Part shown: positions 15,911-23,689 of the stretch, one piece after another | Numbering within the stretch: position 1 is the first letter of the stretch | Layout of the letters: each line of letters starts with the position of its first letter | Assembly (NCBI RefSeq): GCF_029846175.1 | Contig: NZ_JARWAC010000027.1 | Coordinates: 1 to 64,000, forward strand | Length of the DNA stretch: 64,000 nucleotides | Source of the DNA: Sphaerisporangium sp. TRM90804 | Lineage (GTDB): Bacteria > Actinomycetota > Actinomycetes > Streptosporangiales > Streptosporangiaceae | Direction: 5' to 3' | The notes under the pieces: model-generated | The model's input: only the letters and a program-made list of their open reading frames with translations | The model's database searches: none | What the model was told of the DNA's origin: nothing | Made by a program: the position numbers and the translations under genes

Positions 15911-16263
15911 GTCCCACGCCGCATCAGTCGCGCGGAGACGATGGCCCACAGCGGCCGCCGGCTCGGCGTGTCCGACGTGCGTGCCCTCCGCGTTGCGGAC
16001 ACGCGCGGCGCCCGGCCCGATCGGGCCCACCGCGCCGCCCACGGCGGGAGCGGTGCCCTCCGGCGCTCCCGTCCCGTCGCCGCTCCCAGTATCGGCCCCA
16101 GGCCTCGCCGCAGCCTGGCGGTCCACTAGCGCGGGGAAATCACCAGACTCCGTCAAAAACCTCCCTGATTGCCCACAAATTAGTGTTAAGGCCCCGCAAG
16201 TGGGCACGCGACTCTACTAACCCTTGTATAACGACCGAATTCTCCGACTGCCATGGGATCATC
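15911..16263. other. 353-bp divergent region between AKR homologue and whiB
   Basis: The left two-thirds is Ala/Gly/Pro-type coding-like sequence in the AKR frame, with no ribosome site, which I treat as non-coding. The right part (16150-16240) is AT-rich, with a 7-bp inverted repeat (TGCCCAC / GTGGGCA) and TATAAC near 16228 that could be the -10 of the whiB promoter. Confidence 0.45.
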
Positions 16264-16599
16264 ATGAGCCTCCATAACCCCGTCATGCCGGACGTGGCCT
16301 GGCTGCGCAGAGCGGCCTGCCTCAGTGAGGACCCCGAGCTCTTCTTCCCGATCTCCGCCAAAGGCCCCGGCCACACGCAGCTCGAACGGGCGAAGGCCGT
16401 GTGCCACCGCTGCCCCGTGCAGGCCACCTGCCTGGACTACGCGATGGACACCGGCCAGGAATACGGCATCTGGGGCGGCACCGACCCCGACGAGCGCCGG
16501 GCGGAGGCGGCGCGCAAACGCGCCCGCCGCCGCGTCCGCGTCACCGGGTCGCGCGGCACCCGGCTGGTCGGCTCGGGCCCGGCGCGTTCACGTCCCTGA
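16264..16599 (+). CDS. WhiB-family iron-sulfur transcription factor
   Basis: 111 residues. Four cysteines, Cys19, Cys47, Cys50 and Cys56, with the spacing CxxC then C after five residues, would hold a [4Fe-4S] cluster. The turn 'YGIWGGTDPDERR' (67-79) and a basic tail 'RKRARRRVRV' complete the Wbl signature. Wbl proteins bind the sigma-A region 4 and act in development, redox response or antibiotic regulation; which subclass this is cannot be told. ATG 16264 has GGGAT upstream; the ORF opens earlier at 16183 without support. Confidence 0.93.
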   Translation: MSLHNPVMPDVAWLRRAACLSEDPELFFPISAKGPGHTQLERAKAVCHRCPVQATCLDYAMDTGQEYGIWGGTDPDERRAEAARKRARRRVRVTGSRGTRLVGSGPARSRP

Positions 16600-16627
16600 A
16601 CGACGCGGGCCGAGCCCGCCCGACGCC

Positions 16628-16660
16628 GAGCCGCGCGGCATGACCGAAACCGCGCGGCTC
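16628..16660. terminator. Bidirectional terminator hairpin between whiB and alcohol dehydrogenase
   Basis: 11-bp perfect arms GAGCCGCGCGG (16628-16638) and CCGCGCGGCTC (16650-16660) with an 11-base loop, between two converging genes. Confidence 0.65.
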
Positions 16661-16687
16661 GACTTCTGTCCCCCGCCGGAACGCGGG

Positions 16688-17869
16688 TTACGGAACCAGA
16701 AGGATCTTGATGGCCCCGTCCTGCTTCTTCTGGAAGATCTCGTACCCGTGCGGCGCCTGCTCCAGCGGCATGCGGTGGGTCGCCAGATCCATCACGCCCA
16801 GCGGGTCGGCCTCGTCGGTGACCAGCGGGAGCAGGTCGTCGATCCAGCGCTTGACGTGGGCCTGGCCCATGCGCAGGGTGACGCCCTTGTCGAACAGCCG
16901 CAGCATGGGGAACGGGTCGGCCATGCCGCCGTAGACGCCGGAGATCGAGATGGTGCCTCCGCGCCGCACGATCTCGAACGCCTGGTTCAGCGCGGCCAGA
17001 CGGTCGACCCCGGCGGTGGTCATGAGCTTGGCGGCGACGGCGTCGGGCAGCAGGCCGGTCGCGGTGTGCGCGGCCTTGGCCACAGGGGAGCCGTGCGCCT
17101 CCATGCCGACCGCGTCGATGACGGAGTCGGTGCCGCGACCGGCGGTGAGCTCGCGCACGGCCGCGACGACGTCCTTGGCCTCGCGGGCGTCGACGACCTC
17201 GATGCCGTGGCGGCGGGCCATCTCCAGGCGCTCGGCCACCAGGTCGACGGCGATGACGCGGTGGCCGAGGTGCTTGGCGACCCGGGCGGACATCTGCCCG
17301 ATCGGGCCGAGACCGAGCACCGTGACGCTGCCGCCCGCCGGGATGCCGGCGAAGTCGACCGCCTGCCAGGCGGTGGGCAGCACGTCGGACAGGTAGACGA
17401 ACCGCTCGTCGGGCGGCCCGTGCGGCACCTTGATCGGCCCGAAGTCGGCGTGCGGCACCCGCAGGTACTCCGCCTGCCCGCCGGGGACCTCGCCGTACAG
17501 CTTGGTGTAGCCGAACAGGGCGGCGCCGGTGCCGTGCTCGCGCACCTGGGTGGTCTCGCAGTGCGCGAACAGCTTCATGTCGCACATGTGGCAGTGGCCG
17601 CAGGAGATGTTGAACGGGATGACGACCCGGTCGCCGGGGGCGATGTGGGTCACCGAGGCGCCCACCTCCTGAACGATCCCCATGGGCTCGTGCCCGAGGA
17701 TGTCGCCGTCGCCCATGAACGGGGCCATGACCTCGTACAGGTGCAGGTCGGACCCGCAGATGCCGGTGGCGGTGATCTTGATGATGGCGTCGGTGGGTTC
17801 CTTGATCGCCGGGTCGGGGACCTCTTCGACCCGCACGTCGCGCTTGCCGTGCCAGGTGACGGCCTTCAT
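16688..17869 (-). CDS. Zinc-dependent alcohol dehydrogenase (formaldehyde-dehydrogenase-like MDR)
   Basis: 393 residues. Catalytic zinc ligands are Cys in 'TGICGSDLHLYE' and His in 'LGHEPMGIVQEVG'; the structural zinc loop is 'CGHCHMCDMKLFAHC'. The NAD(P) fold has 'VTVLGLGPIGQMSA'. The length and the insert around 250-300 fit the long-chain, glutathione-independent formaldehyde-dehydrogenase-like branch, often annotated only as zinc-dependent dehydrogenase. The substrate is uncertain. It lies downstream of the CBS-domain gene on the same strand in a group of stress-type genes. Start ATG is at 17869. Confidence 0.93.
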   Translation of the reverse strand: MKAVTWHGKRDVRVEEVPDPAIKEPTDAIIKITATGICGSDLHLYEVMAPFMGDGDILGHEPMGIVQEVGASVTHIAPGDRVVIPFNISCGHCHMCDMKLFAHCETTQVREHGTGAALFGYTKLYGEVPGGQAEYLRVPHADFGPIKVPHGPPDERFVYLSDVLPTAWQAVDFAGIPAGGSVTVLGLGPIGQMSARVAKHLGHRVIAVDLVAERLEMARRHGIEVVDAREAKDVVAAVRELTAGRGTDSVIDAVGMEAHGSPVAKAAHTATGLLPDAVAAKLMTTAGVDRLAALNQAFEIVRRGGTISISGVYGGMADPFPMLRLFDKGVTLRMGQAHVKRWIDDLLPLVTDEADPLGVMDLATHRMPLEQAPHGYEIFQKKQDGAIKILLVP

Positions 17870-17930
17870 GGTGCCTCTCTCTGTGTCGATGACGGTTCGC
17901 GGACGGCCCGCGCGCGGCCCTTGTCGCGGG

Positions 17931-17960
17931 AAGCCCCGGGCACGAGGGTGACCGGGGCTT
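17931..17960 (-). terminator. Hairpin between CBS gene and alcohol dehydrogenase
   Basis: 9-bp arms AAGCCCCGG (17931-17939) and CCGGGGCTT (17952-17960), 12-base loop, 37 bp after the CBS stop on the minus strand. Confidence 0.5.
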
Positions 17961-17996
17961 GCGCGTGAGGGCCGCCGTATCGCCGGTCCCGGCGGC

Positions 17997-18413
17997 TCAG
18001 TCGGAGGTCAGGGCGTCCATGAGGTCGCCCACGCGCGCGTCGGGCAGGGCGCGGGCCACGTCGGCCAGCGCGACCATCCCGACCAGGTCGTGACCGTCGA
18101 TCACGGGCAGGCGGCGCACCTTGTGCGCGGCCATGGTCCGCAGGATCTCGGACGCGTCGTCGTCGGCGCCGATGGTGACGGCCTCACCCTGGGCGAACTC
18201 GCCCGCCAGGCAGGCCTTCGCGTCGCGGCCGTGCGCCACGACCTTCACCACGATGTCACGATCGGTGAGCATGCCCTTGAGCCGGTTGTCGGTGCCGCAG
18301 ATGGGCAACGAGCCGACGTCCAGGCGGGACATCTTCTCCGCCGCGTCCTGGACGGACTCGTCCACGTTCACGCATTCGGCGTTGGGCGTCATGATCTCTC
18401 GTGCGGTCGTCAT
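17997..18413 (-). CDS. CBS-domain pair protein
   Basis: 138 residues made only of two CBS modules (about 8-58 and 75-130). Each carries the typical hydrophobic-Asp pattern: 'GMLTDRDIVVKVVAHGRDA' in the first and 'VRRLPVIDGHDLVGMVALAD' in the second. Such stand-alone pairs bind adenine nucleotides and are common in actinobacterial dormancy and hypoxia/stress regulons. No effector domain is attached. The gene is preceded by AAGGAG (18423-18428 region, minus strand) and sits between two hairpins, so it is probably a single transcript. Confidence 0.93.
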   Translation of the reverse strand: MTTAREIMTPNAECVNVDESVQDAAEKMSRLDVGSLPICGTDNRLKGMLTDRDIVVKVVAHGRDAKACLAGEFAQGEAVTIGADDDASEILRTMAAHKVRRLPVIDGHDLVGMVALADVARALPDARVGDLMDALTSD

Positions 18414-18452
18414 CGTCGACTCCTTCGAGCGATTCGGTGTTGCCGTGAAGCC

Positions 18453-18481
18453 GTCCCGGCGCGGCGGCGCCGCGCCGGGAC
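18453..18481 (-). terminator. Strong hairpin between DUF4383 gene and CBS gene
   Basis: 13-bp perfect arms GTCCCGGCGCGGC (18453-18465) and GCCGCGCCGGGAC (18469-18481) with a 3-base loop, 17 bp after the DUF4383 stop. Confidence 0.65.
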
Positions 18482-18497
18482 CTTGTGACGGGGCCGG

Positions 18498-18947
18498 TCA
18501 GAGCCGGCCGCGGGTCGCCGACCGGCGGCTCAGCAGGAAGCCGAGCGCGGCCATGCCGAGGCCGAGTACCAGGTGCAGCCAGTTGTCGGCGTTGTTGAAC
18601 GGGACGAAGTTGGCAGCGGTGTCATGCCCGACCAGGAGGCCGTATACCCACAACAGCAGGTAAACGGCGCCTCCGCCGATCAGGTACGAGCGCGCGCCCG
18701 ACCACGTCCTGGCGAGTACCACTCCGGCGACGCCGAAGAGCAGGTGCACGACGTTGTGCAGGATCGACACCTCGAACACGCCGAGCAGCATGGCGTCCGA
18801 CTGGTGTCCCGCGAACTGCATCTGGTCCATGTTCGTGGTGACGCCGGGGATGAAACCGAGAATCCCGACGAGCAGGAAGACCGCTCCCACGACGAGTGCC
18901 GCCGTCTGCAGCGGTGTGCGCGTGTTGCGCGAGTGTGCGACGTCCAT
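18498..18947 (-). CDS. DUF4383-type four-helix membrane protein
   Basis: 149 residues with four membrane segments, roughly 15-35, 60-80, 85-105 and 115-135 ('TAALVVGAVFLLVGILGFIP', 'LLFGVAGVVLARTWSGARSY', 'AVYLLLWVYGLLVG', 'LHLVLGLGMAALGFLL'). The conserved His-Asn-Val-Val-His in 'ILHNVVHLLFG' and 'DNWLHLVLG' identify the DUF4383 family, of unknown biochemical role and often in stress regulons. ATG 18947 has GGGAGG five bases upstream; the ORF extends to 19007 without support. A sigma-B-like promoter lies at 18997-19024. Confidence 0.88.
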   Translation of the reverse strand: MDVAHSRNTRTPLQTAALVVGAVFLLVGILGFIPGVTTNMDQMQFAGHQSDAMLLGVFEVSILHNVVHLLFGVAGVVLARTWSGARSYLIGGGAVYLLLWVYGLLVGHDTAANFVPFNNADNWLHLVLGLGMAALGFLLSRRSATRGRL

Positions 18948-18996
18948 GACGCCTCCCGAGGGCTGGGGGATACTGTTTCCGCTGGCTATTGGCCGC

Positions 18997-19024
18997 CTAC
19001 CCCGCAACCTGGGCCATACACAAC
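18997..19024 (-). promoter_or_regulatory. Candidate sigma-B-like promoter for the DUF4383 gene
   Basis: On the minus strand GTTGTG (19019-19024) and GGGTAG (18997-19002) are separated by 16 bp, 50 bp before the start. It fits the loose GNNT...GGGTA pattern but is the weakest of four such sites here. Confidence 0.35.
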
Positions 19025-19244
19025 TCCTCGGCCCGGCCCTGCAAAGCAGCGGGTTCGATCTTTCACACCCTCGCCGGGCGACCGTTGCGGGCGCTCGTGG
19101 CCCCGTCGGCGCCAGGGGCCCCGGACCGTCCGCCCGGTGGCGGGGGATCGCGGACCCGGCCGCGCCGGAGGAGTCCCGGCCGGCGGGCGCCGCGCCGAAG
19201 ACCCCGCCGCCGGCCCGGATCGCGGCCGGTCGTTTACTGAGAAT

Positions 19245-19268
19245 GTTTGCTCAGTTCAGAGGGGGTAT
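19245..19268 (+). promoter_or_regulatory. Sigma-B-like promoter upstream of the DUF2795 gene
   Basis: GTTTGC (19245-19250), 12 bp, GGGTAT (19263-19268): a near-exact match to the general-stress sigma-B pattern GTTT-N12-14-GGGTAT. It is followed by 103 bp before the ATG at 19372. Confidence 0.6.
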
Positions 19269-19371
19269 GAGGCGCGATCCCGCCGCCGAGCCAGTCCCGG
19301 CGGCGACCTGCGGGTTCGCGGGCGCCTCCCCGTGGATCCTCGGCCATATCGCAGCGGCTCGGGAGGAACCC

Positions 19372-19797
19372 ATGATCATGGAACGCGGTAGCGACAAGCA
19401 CGGCCGTCGCCTCGACGAGGCGATCAAGCACGAGACCGAGGGGATCGTCCGCGGCGGCGGCACCAGCCGCGCCGAGGAGTGGATGGAGCCGGAGCCCGTC
19501 CAGGACCCCGAGGCCGACCTCTCCCCGCGCGAATACGCCCCCGGCCACGAGCCCGGAGTGGCGCCCGGGATGTCCGCCGCGGACGTCGAGCGGCGGAGCA
19601 ACCTGGCCAAGTGGCTGAGCGACGCCGCCTACCCGGCCGACCCGGCCGCCCTGCTCCGGCACGTCGAACGGAACCCGGCGGTGCCCGACGCCGTGGTGGC
19701 GGCGGTCCGCTCCCTGCCGGACGCGCGCGAGTTCCGCAACATCGGGGACATCGCCGAGGCGCTCGGTCTCGGACGCGAACGCCGCCATGCGGAGTAG
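19372..19797 (+). CDS. DUF2795-domain protein
   Basis: 141 residues. Residues 1-75 are a hydrophilic, acidic region ('HETEGIVRGGGTSRAEEWME') of unknown structure, and 80-140 match the small helical DUF2795 domain: 'SNLAKWLSDAAYPADPAALL', then 'ALRSLPD'-like helix 'VVAAVRSLPDAREFRNIGDI'. The domain occurs singly or doubled in actinobacterial stress genes; function unknown. ATG 19372 has GGGAGG five bases upstream. A sigma-B-like promoter at 19245-19268 and the hemerythrin gene 161 bp downstream support a stress role. Confidence 0.87.
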   Translation: MIMERGSDKHGRRLDEAIKHETEGIVRGGGTSRAEEWMEPEPVQDPEADLSPREYAPGHEPGVAPGMSAADVERRSNLAKWLSDAAYPADPAALLRHVERNPAVPDAVVAAVRSLPDAREFRNIGDIAEALGLGRERRHAE

Positions 19798-19890
19798 CCG
19801 GGCCCCGCTCCGGTTGCGGTCGGCGGCGCCGGGCGCCCACCGCCCGTCGTGACGGCGGTCGCGCCGCCGCCCGGCGGCGGTGCGGGTCGC

Positions 19891-19915
19891 GTTTCCCACC
19901 GGAAGATCGGGGTAC
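19891..19915 (+). promoter_or_regulatory. Sigma-B-like promoter upstream of the hemerythrin gene
   Basis: GTTTCC (19891-19896), 13 bp, GGGTAC (19910-19915), 43 bp before the ATG at 19959. Good match to the actinobacterial sigma-B-type consensus. Confidence 0.6.
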
Positions 19916-19958
19916 CGCCGAGCGAACCCGGGAGCCCGAGGCAGAGGAGGGGAGTTCC

Positions 19959-20528
19959 ATGATGCAGCACGGCGGTGATGTCATCACCGTCCTGACCACC
20001 GACCACCGTGAGATCGAGGTGATGCTCGCCGAGCTTGAGCGGTTGCGTGGCACGGATGAGAGGGATCGCCGCAAGGACCTGACCGAGCAGGTGATCATCG
20101 AGCTGGTGAGGCACTCGGTCGCGGAGGAGGCCTACCTGTACCCGGCCGCCCGCAAGCTGATCCCCGGCGGCGACCTGCTGGCCGACCGGGACATCGCCGA
20201 GCATGCCGAGGCCGAGCGCCTGATGAAGGAGCTGGAACGCACCGACGTCGGCGACCCGGCCTTCGACCCGCTGCTGGACAGGTTCACGGCCACCGTCCGG
20301 GAGCACGTGCGGGAGGAGGAGAGCCGCCTGTTCCCCCAGCTCGTCCAGTACGCCGACGTGGAGGAGCTGGTCAGCCTGGGCAGGAAGATCCAGACCATGA
20401 AGAAGGTGGCCCCGACCCGTCCGCACCCGTCCGCCCCGGTGACCCCGCCCGTCAACAAGCTCCTGGCCCCCGGCACCGGCCTGGTCGACCGAATCCGCGA
20501 CGCGGTCACCGGCCGGGGCCGCGACTGA
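19959..20528 (+). CDS. Hemerythrin HHE-domain protein
   Basis: 189 residues. The four-helix diiron domain occupies about 8-140. Candidate metal ligands are His16 ('TTDHREIEVML'), His52 and Glu56 ('VRHSVAEEAYLYP'), His in 'IAEHAEAERLM', and His plus Glu in 'REHVREEESRLFPQ'. Such proteins bind O2 or NO or act as oxidative-stress sensors. The C-terminal 45 residues are Pro-rich and probably disordered. ATG 19959 (followed by a second ATG) has AGGAGGGG upstream, an unusually strong ribosome site. A sigma-B-like promoter precedes it. Confidence 0.93.
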   Translation: MMQHGGDVITVLTTDHREIEVMLAELERLRGTDERDRRKDLTEQVIIELVRHSVAEEAYLYPAARKLIPGGDLLADRDIAEHAEAERLMKELERTDVGDPAFDPLLDRFTATVREHVREEESRLFPQLVQYADVEELVSLGRKIQTMKKVAPTRPHPSAPVTPPVNKLLAPGTGLVDRIRDAVTGRGRD

Positions 20529-20551
20529 CGTACGCGGGTCGAGGCTCGCGG

Positions 20552-20596
<45 letters not shown>

Positions 20597-20607
20597 CGCG
20601 TTCCGCA

Positions 20608-20671
20608 GGTCGAGGTTCGTTCGCGGGTCGTGGTTCGCGGGTCGAGGTTCGTTCGCGGGTCGTGGTTCGCG
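20608..20671. repeat. Two tandem copies of a 32-bp unit
   Basis: A 32-bp unit beginning GGTCGAGGTTCGTTCGCGGG is repeated from 20640 and a third copy starts and decays after 20672. It is built from the same GGTTCGCGG vocabulary as the adjacent 7-mers. Nothing coding is seen between 20529 and 20749. Confidence 0.9.
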
Positions 20672-20749
20672 GGTCGAGTTCTGCGGGTCGTGACCATCCT
20701 CCTTGGGTTCCCGTGTTTCGACGGGGGCCCAAGGGGGAGCGGTCCTGTC

Positions 20750-21796
20750 ATGCGAGTCATCGTCGTTGGGGCCACGGGCAACGTGGGCACGAGTGTCGTC
20801 TCCGCGCTTGAGGCCGATCCGGAGGTCACCTCGATCGTCGGCATCGCGCGCCGGCTGCCCGGCTGGGCGCCGGGCAAGACCGAGTGGCGCGCGGCCGACG
20901 TCACCGACGCCGACCTCACGGCCGTCTTCTCCGGCGCCGACGCGGTGGTGCACCTGGCCTGGCTGTTCCAGCCCACGCACGACCCGACGGTCACGTGGCG
21001 CGGCAACGTGCTGGGCAGCAGGCGGGTGTTCGAGGCCGTAGCCGAGGCCGGCGTGCCCGCGCTGGTGTACGCCTCCTCGGTGGGGGCGTACTCGCCCGGA
21101 CCGAAGGACTCCCCGGTGGACGAGAGCTGGCCGACCCACGGCTGGCCGGGCGCGGCGTACGGGCGCGAGAAGGCCTACGTCGAGCGGCTGCTCGACCTGT
21201 TCGAGCGCGACCACCCCGGGGTCAGGGTGGTGCGCATGCGCCCCGGGTTCATCTTCAAGCGGGAGTCGGCCAGCGGGCAGCGGCGGCTGTTCGCCGGCCC
21301 GCTGCTGCCCCAGCGCCTGGTGCGCCCCGGCTGGATCCCCTTCATGCCCGACATCCCCGGCCTGCGGTTCCAGGCCCTGCACTCGGACGACGCCGGCGAG
21401 GCGTACCGGCTGGCCGTCACCCGCCCGGTGTCGGGGGCTTTCAACCTCGCCGCCGACCCGGTCATCGACCCCGTCGAGCTGGCCGGCCTGCTGAAGACCC
21501 GCCTGGTGCCGGTGTCGCCCTGGCTGGCCCGAACGGCCGTCGCCACCGGCTGGCGCCTGCGCCTGGTGCCGGCCTCACCCGGCCTGGTGGAGATGGCCCT
21601 GCAGATCCCGGTGATGGATGTCACCCGCGCCCGCACCGAGCTGGGCTGGGAGCCGCGCCACACCTCCCTGCAGGCCATCCGCGAACTCCTGGACGGCATG
21701 CAGGGCGGCGCCGGCATGGACACCCCGCCCCTGGAGCCCGACAACCTGCAGATGCGCCTCCACGAACTCACCACCGGCGTAGGCCGCCGCCCCTGA
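20750..21796 (+). CDS. NAD-dependent epimerase/dehydratase (extended SDR)
   Basis: 348 residues. N-terminal dinucleotide motif 'VVGATGNVGTSVV' (GxxGxxG), Asp in 'ADVTDADL', 'AVVHLAWLFQPTHDP', catalytic Ser in 'YASSVGAYSPG' and YxxxK in 'AYGREKAYVERLL'. The C-terminal part (230-345) is the variable substrate lobe. Sugar-nucleotide epimerase, dehydratase and other SDR activities share this architecture, so the substrate is open. ATG 20750 is preceded by AGGGGGAG at a slightly long spacing of 10. It follows the repeat-rich gap and ends in a hairpin. Confidence 0.9.
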   Translation: MRVIVVGATGNVGTSVVSALEADPEVTSIVGIARRLPGWAPGKTEWRAADVTDADLTAVFSGADAVVHLAWLFQPTHDPTVTWRGNVLGSRRVFEAVAEAGVPALVYASSVGAYSPGPKDSPVDESWPTHGWPGAAYGREKAYVERLLDLFERDHPGVRVVRMRPGFIFKRESASGQRRLFAGPLLPQRLVRPGWIPFMPDIPGLRFQALHSDDAGEAYRLAVTRPVSGAFNLAADPVIDPVELAGLLKTRLVPVSPWLARTAVATGWRLRLVPASPGLVEMALQIPVMDVTRARTELGWEPRHTSLQAIRELLDGMQGGAGMDTPPLEPDNLQMRLHELTTGVGRRP

Positions 21797-21853
21797 CCCC
21801 CGCCCGCCGCTCCCGGTGACCGGCCAAACCAGGCGACCGGTACAGCCCTCCAC

Positions 21854-21878
21854 GCCCGCGCCGACCACCGGCGCGGGC
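21854..21878 (+). terminator. Hairpin downstream of the epimerase gene
   Basis: 10-bp arms GCCCGCGCCG (21854-21863) and CGGCGCGGGC (21869-21878) with a 5-base loop, 57 bp after the epimerase stop, between converging genes. Confidence 0.55.
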
Positions 21879-22016
21879 CCCGCTTCTCCGGGGCGCGCCG
21901 AGCCCAGGTCCGCGGTACGGCCACCCCGCACCCGCGCTGCGGCGCGGTGGGGGTGGGTGGCCCGGCGGTTCTGACCGCCACCGCCACCGGCCAGGTGGCC
22001 GGGGCGGGGCGGCAGG

Positions 22017-22214
22017 TCAGGACGGGTTCAGGCGGTCGCTGCGGGACTGGAGCTCGTCGATCAGCTTGGAGGCGTCGGCCTTGCTGAGGTCCGCAGGGAC
22101 CTCCTCGCCCGCCTCGCGGGCCAGCGTTTGCAGGTAGGACTCCTGCGGGGCGGTCATCGGCTCGTCACCGGTGGCCCAGTCCTCCGGGTCCTTCTCCAGC
22201 GGTCCTCTGTCCAT
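22017..22214 (-). CDS. DUF3072-domain small protein
   Basis: 65 residues. 'PMTAPQESYLQTLAREAGEE' and 'LSKADASKLIDELQSRS' define DUF3072, a small helical domain resembling part of the SAP-like fold used near nucleic acids; function unknown. The acidic N-terminus 'LEKDPEDWATGDEP' is typical. Start ATG 22214 has GAGGGAGAGG upstream. A sigma-B-like promoter at 22248-22272 suggests co-regulation with hemerythrin and DUF2795 genes. Confidence 0.87.
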   Translation of the reverse strand: MDRGPLEKDPEDWATGDEPMTAPQESYLQTLAREAGEEVPADLSKADASKLIDELQSRSDRLNPS

Positions 22215-22247
22215 GGTCCTCTCCCTCCGTCGAACTCGTGTTCGGCC

Positions 22248-22272
22248 CTACCCGCCGCCCCGCACCCGTAAC
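22248..22272 (-). promoter_or_regulatory. Sigma-B-like promoter upstream of the DUF3072 gene
   Basis: Minus strand GTTACG (22267-22272), 13 bp, GGGTAG (22248-22253), 33 bp before the ATG. Matches the pattern seen before the DUF2795 and hemerythrin genes. Confidence 0.5.
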
Positions 22273-22303
22273 ATCACCGGCCCCGCCAGCACCGCGGAGC
22301 CCC

Positions 22304-22588
22304 TCAGCCGCCGGCCACGGACGGGATGACGTGGACCTCGGCGCCGTCGGCCAGGCGGGTGGCCGCGCCGTCGAGACGGCGGCACTCCTCGCCGCCGACG
22401 TAGAAGTTGACGTAACGGCGCAGGCCACGCTGCTCGTCGCGGAGGCGGCGGTCGAGAGCGGGGTAGAGGCCGGCCACGGTGTCGAGCACCGCGGTCAGCG
22501 TGGCGCCCTCGGCCACCTCGACGTCGAGCCGGGAGCGGCCGTCGGCATCGGCGTGCAGCACGCCGGGCAGCAGCACGGTCACCCGCAT
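22304..22588 (-). CDS. MoaD/ThiS-family ubiquitin-like sulfur-carrier protein
   Basis: 94 residues with the beta-grasp pattern ('MRVTVLLPGVLHADADGRSR', 'VNFYVGGEECRR', 'ADGAEVHVIPSVAGG'). The C-terminal Gly-Gly is the site that is adenylated and thiocarboxylated in MoaD, ThiS and CysO, or conjugated in archaeal SAMPs. No MoeB-like activating enzyme or MoaE lies nearby. It begins 9 bp after the stop of the BNR-repeat gene on the same strand, so the two are co-transcribed. The partner activity is unknown. Confidence 0.9.
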   Translation of the reverse strand: MRVTVLLPGVLHADADGRSRLDVEVAEGATLTAVLDTVAGLYPALDRRLRDEQRGLRRYVNFYVGGEECRRLDGAATRLADGAEVHVIPSVAGG

Positions 22589-22597
22589 CGCGGACCC

Positions 22598-23689
22598 CTA
22601 GACCACGGCCGCGCGGACGCACAGCACGTCGGGAAGGTGCTGGGCGACCAGCCCCCAACTGTCGCCCTCGTCGCGGCTGGCGTAGACCTCGCCCGACCGC
22701 GACCCGAGGTACAGGCCCGCGGGGTCGGCGTCGTCCGCGCAGAAGGCGTCGCGCAGCACGGTCGTCCAGAAGCCCTCCTGCGGCAGCCCGGCGGTCAGCG
22801 GGCTCCAGGTGGAACCGGCGTCCTCGCTGCGGTACACCCGGCACCTGCCCTCGGGCGGGAACCGGCGAAGGTCGGCGGAGAGCGGGAAGGTGTAGACGAC
22901 GCCGGGCCGGTGCGGGTGCACGACGATGGGGAAGCCGAAGTCGCTGGGCAGGCCCTCGGCGATGGACGACCAGCTCGCGCCGGCGTCGTCGCTGCGGTAG
23001 ACGCCGCCGTGGTTCTGCAGGAAGAGCTGCTCGGGCCGCTCGGGATGGACGGCCACCTTGTGGACGCACTGGCCGAACTCGGGATACGGATCGGGCAGGA
23101 AGTGCGCGCGGACGCCGTTGTTGGCGGCCTCCCAGCTCTCGCCGCCGTCGGAGGTGCAGTAGACGCCGCCGGTGGACATGGCGACCGTGACGCGCTTCTC
23201 GTCGGAGGGGTGGGGGAGCACGGTGTGGATCGCCATGCCGCCGTAACCGGGGGTCCAGTGCTCGCGGTGCGGGTGATCCCACAGGCTCTTGACCAGCTCG
23301 AAGGTCACCCCGCCGTTGGTGGATCTGAACAGCGCCGACGGCTCGACGCCCGCGTAGACGACCTCGGGCGCGCCGGCCGGGCCGGGCGCGAGCTGCCAGA
23401 CGCGGGTGAGCGCGGCGCCGGTCTCGGCCGGGAACGCGACGGGTGGATGCTCGGGCTCCTGCCACGTGGCCCCGAGGTCGTCGCTGACGGCCACGCTCGG
23501 GCCGAAGTGCTCACTGGTGACCCCGGCCAGGATGCGCGGCGCCGGACCGCGGGTGTCGATCGCCACGGCGTAGACGTCGGTCATGGGACGGTGCGGGCCG
23601 GTGACCTCCCACCCCGCCCGGTCGTCACGGCTGCGGGCCAGCCACAGCCCCTTGCGGGTTCCGATCGCGAGCAACACCGACTGCGCCAC
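22598..23689 (-). CDS. BNR/Asp-box beta-propeller protein (sialidase- or photosystem-stability-like)
   Basis: 363 residues. At least five Asp-box/BNR repeats of the S-x-D-x-G-x-x-W type are visible: 'VSDDLGATWQE', 'STNGGVTFEL', 'TSDGGESWEA', 'RSDDAGASWSS', 'RSEDAGSTWSP' and 'SRDEGDSWGL'. That predicts a six- or seven-bladed propeller. There is no signal peptide, so secretion as a sialidase is unlikely, and the arginine triad is not evident. Start is GTG 23689 with a perfect AGGAGG five bases upstream; the frame extends to 23983. It shares a transcript with the MoaD/ThiS gene. The propeller may hold or recognise the sulfur carrier or its target; inference. Confidence 0.88.
   Translation of the reverse strand: MAQSVLLAIGTRKGLWLARSRDDRAGWEVTGPHRPMTDVYAVAIDTRGPAPRILAGVTSEHFGPSVAVSDDLGATWQEPEHPPVAFPAETGAALTRVWQLAPGPAGAPEVVYAGVEPSALFRSTNGGVTFELVKSLWDHPHREHWTPGYGGMAIHTVLPHPSDEKRVTVAMSTGGVYCTSDGGESWEAANNGVRAHFLPDPYPEFGQCVHKVAVHPERPEQLFLQNHGGVYRSDDAGASWSSIAEGLPSDFGFPIVVHPHRPGVVYTFPLSADLRRFPPEGRCRVYRSEDAGSTWSPLTAGLPQEGFWTTVLRDAFCADDADPAGLYLGSRSGEVYASRDEGDSWGLVAQHLPDVLCVRAAVV

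Noticed and set aside
22598-23689. Secreted sialidase
   Set aside because: Asp boxes are present but there is no signal peptide and no evident arginine triad; a general propeller annotation is safer.
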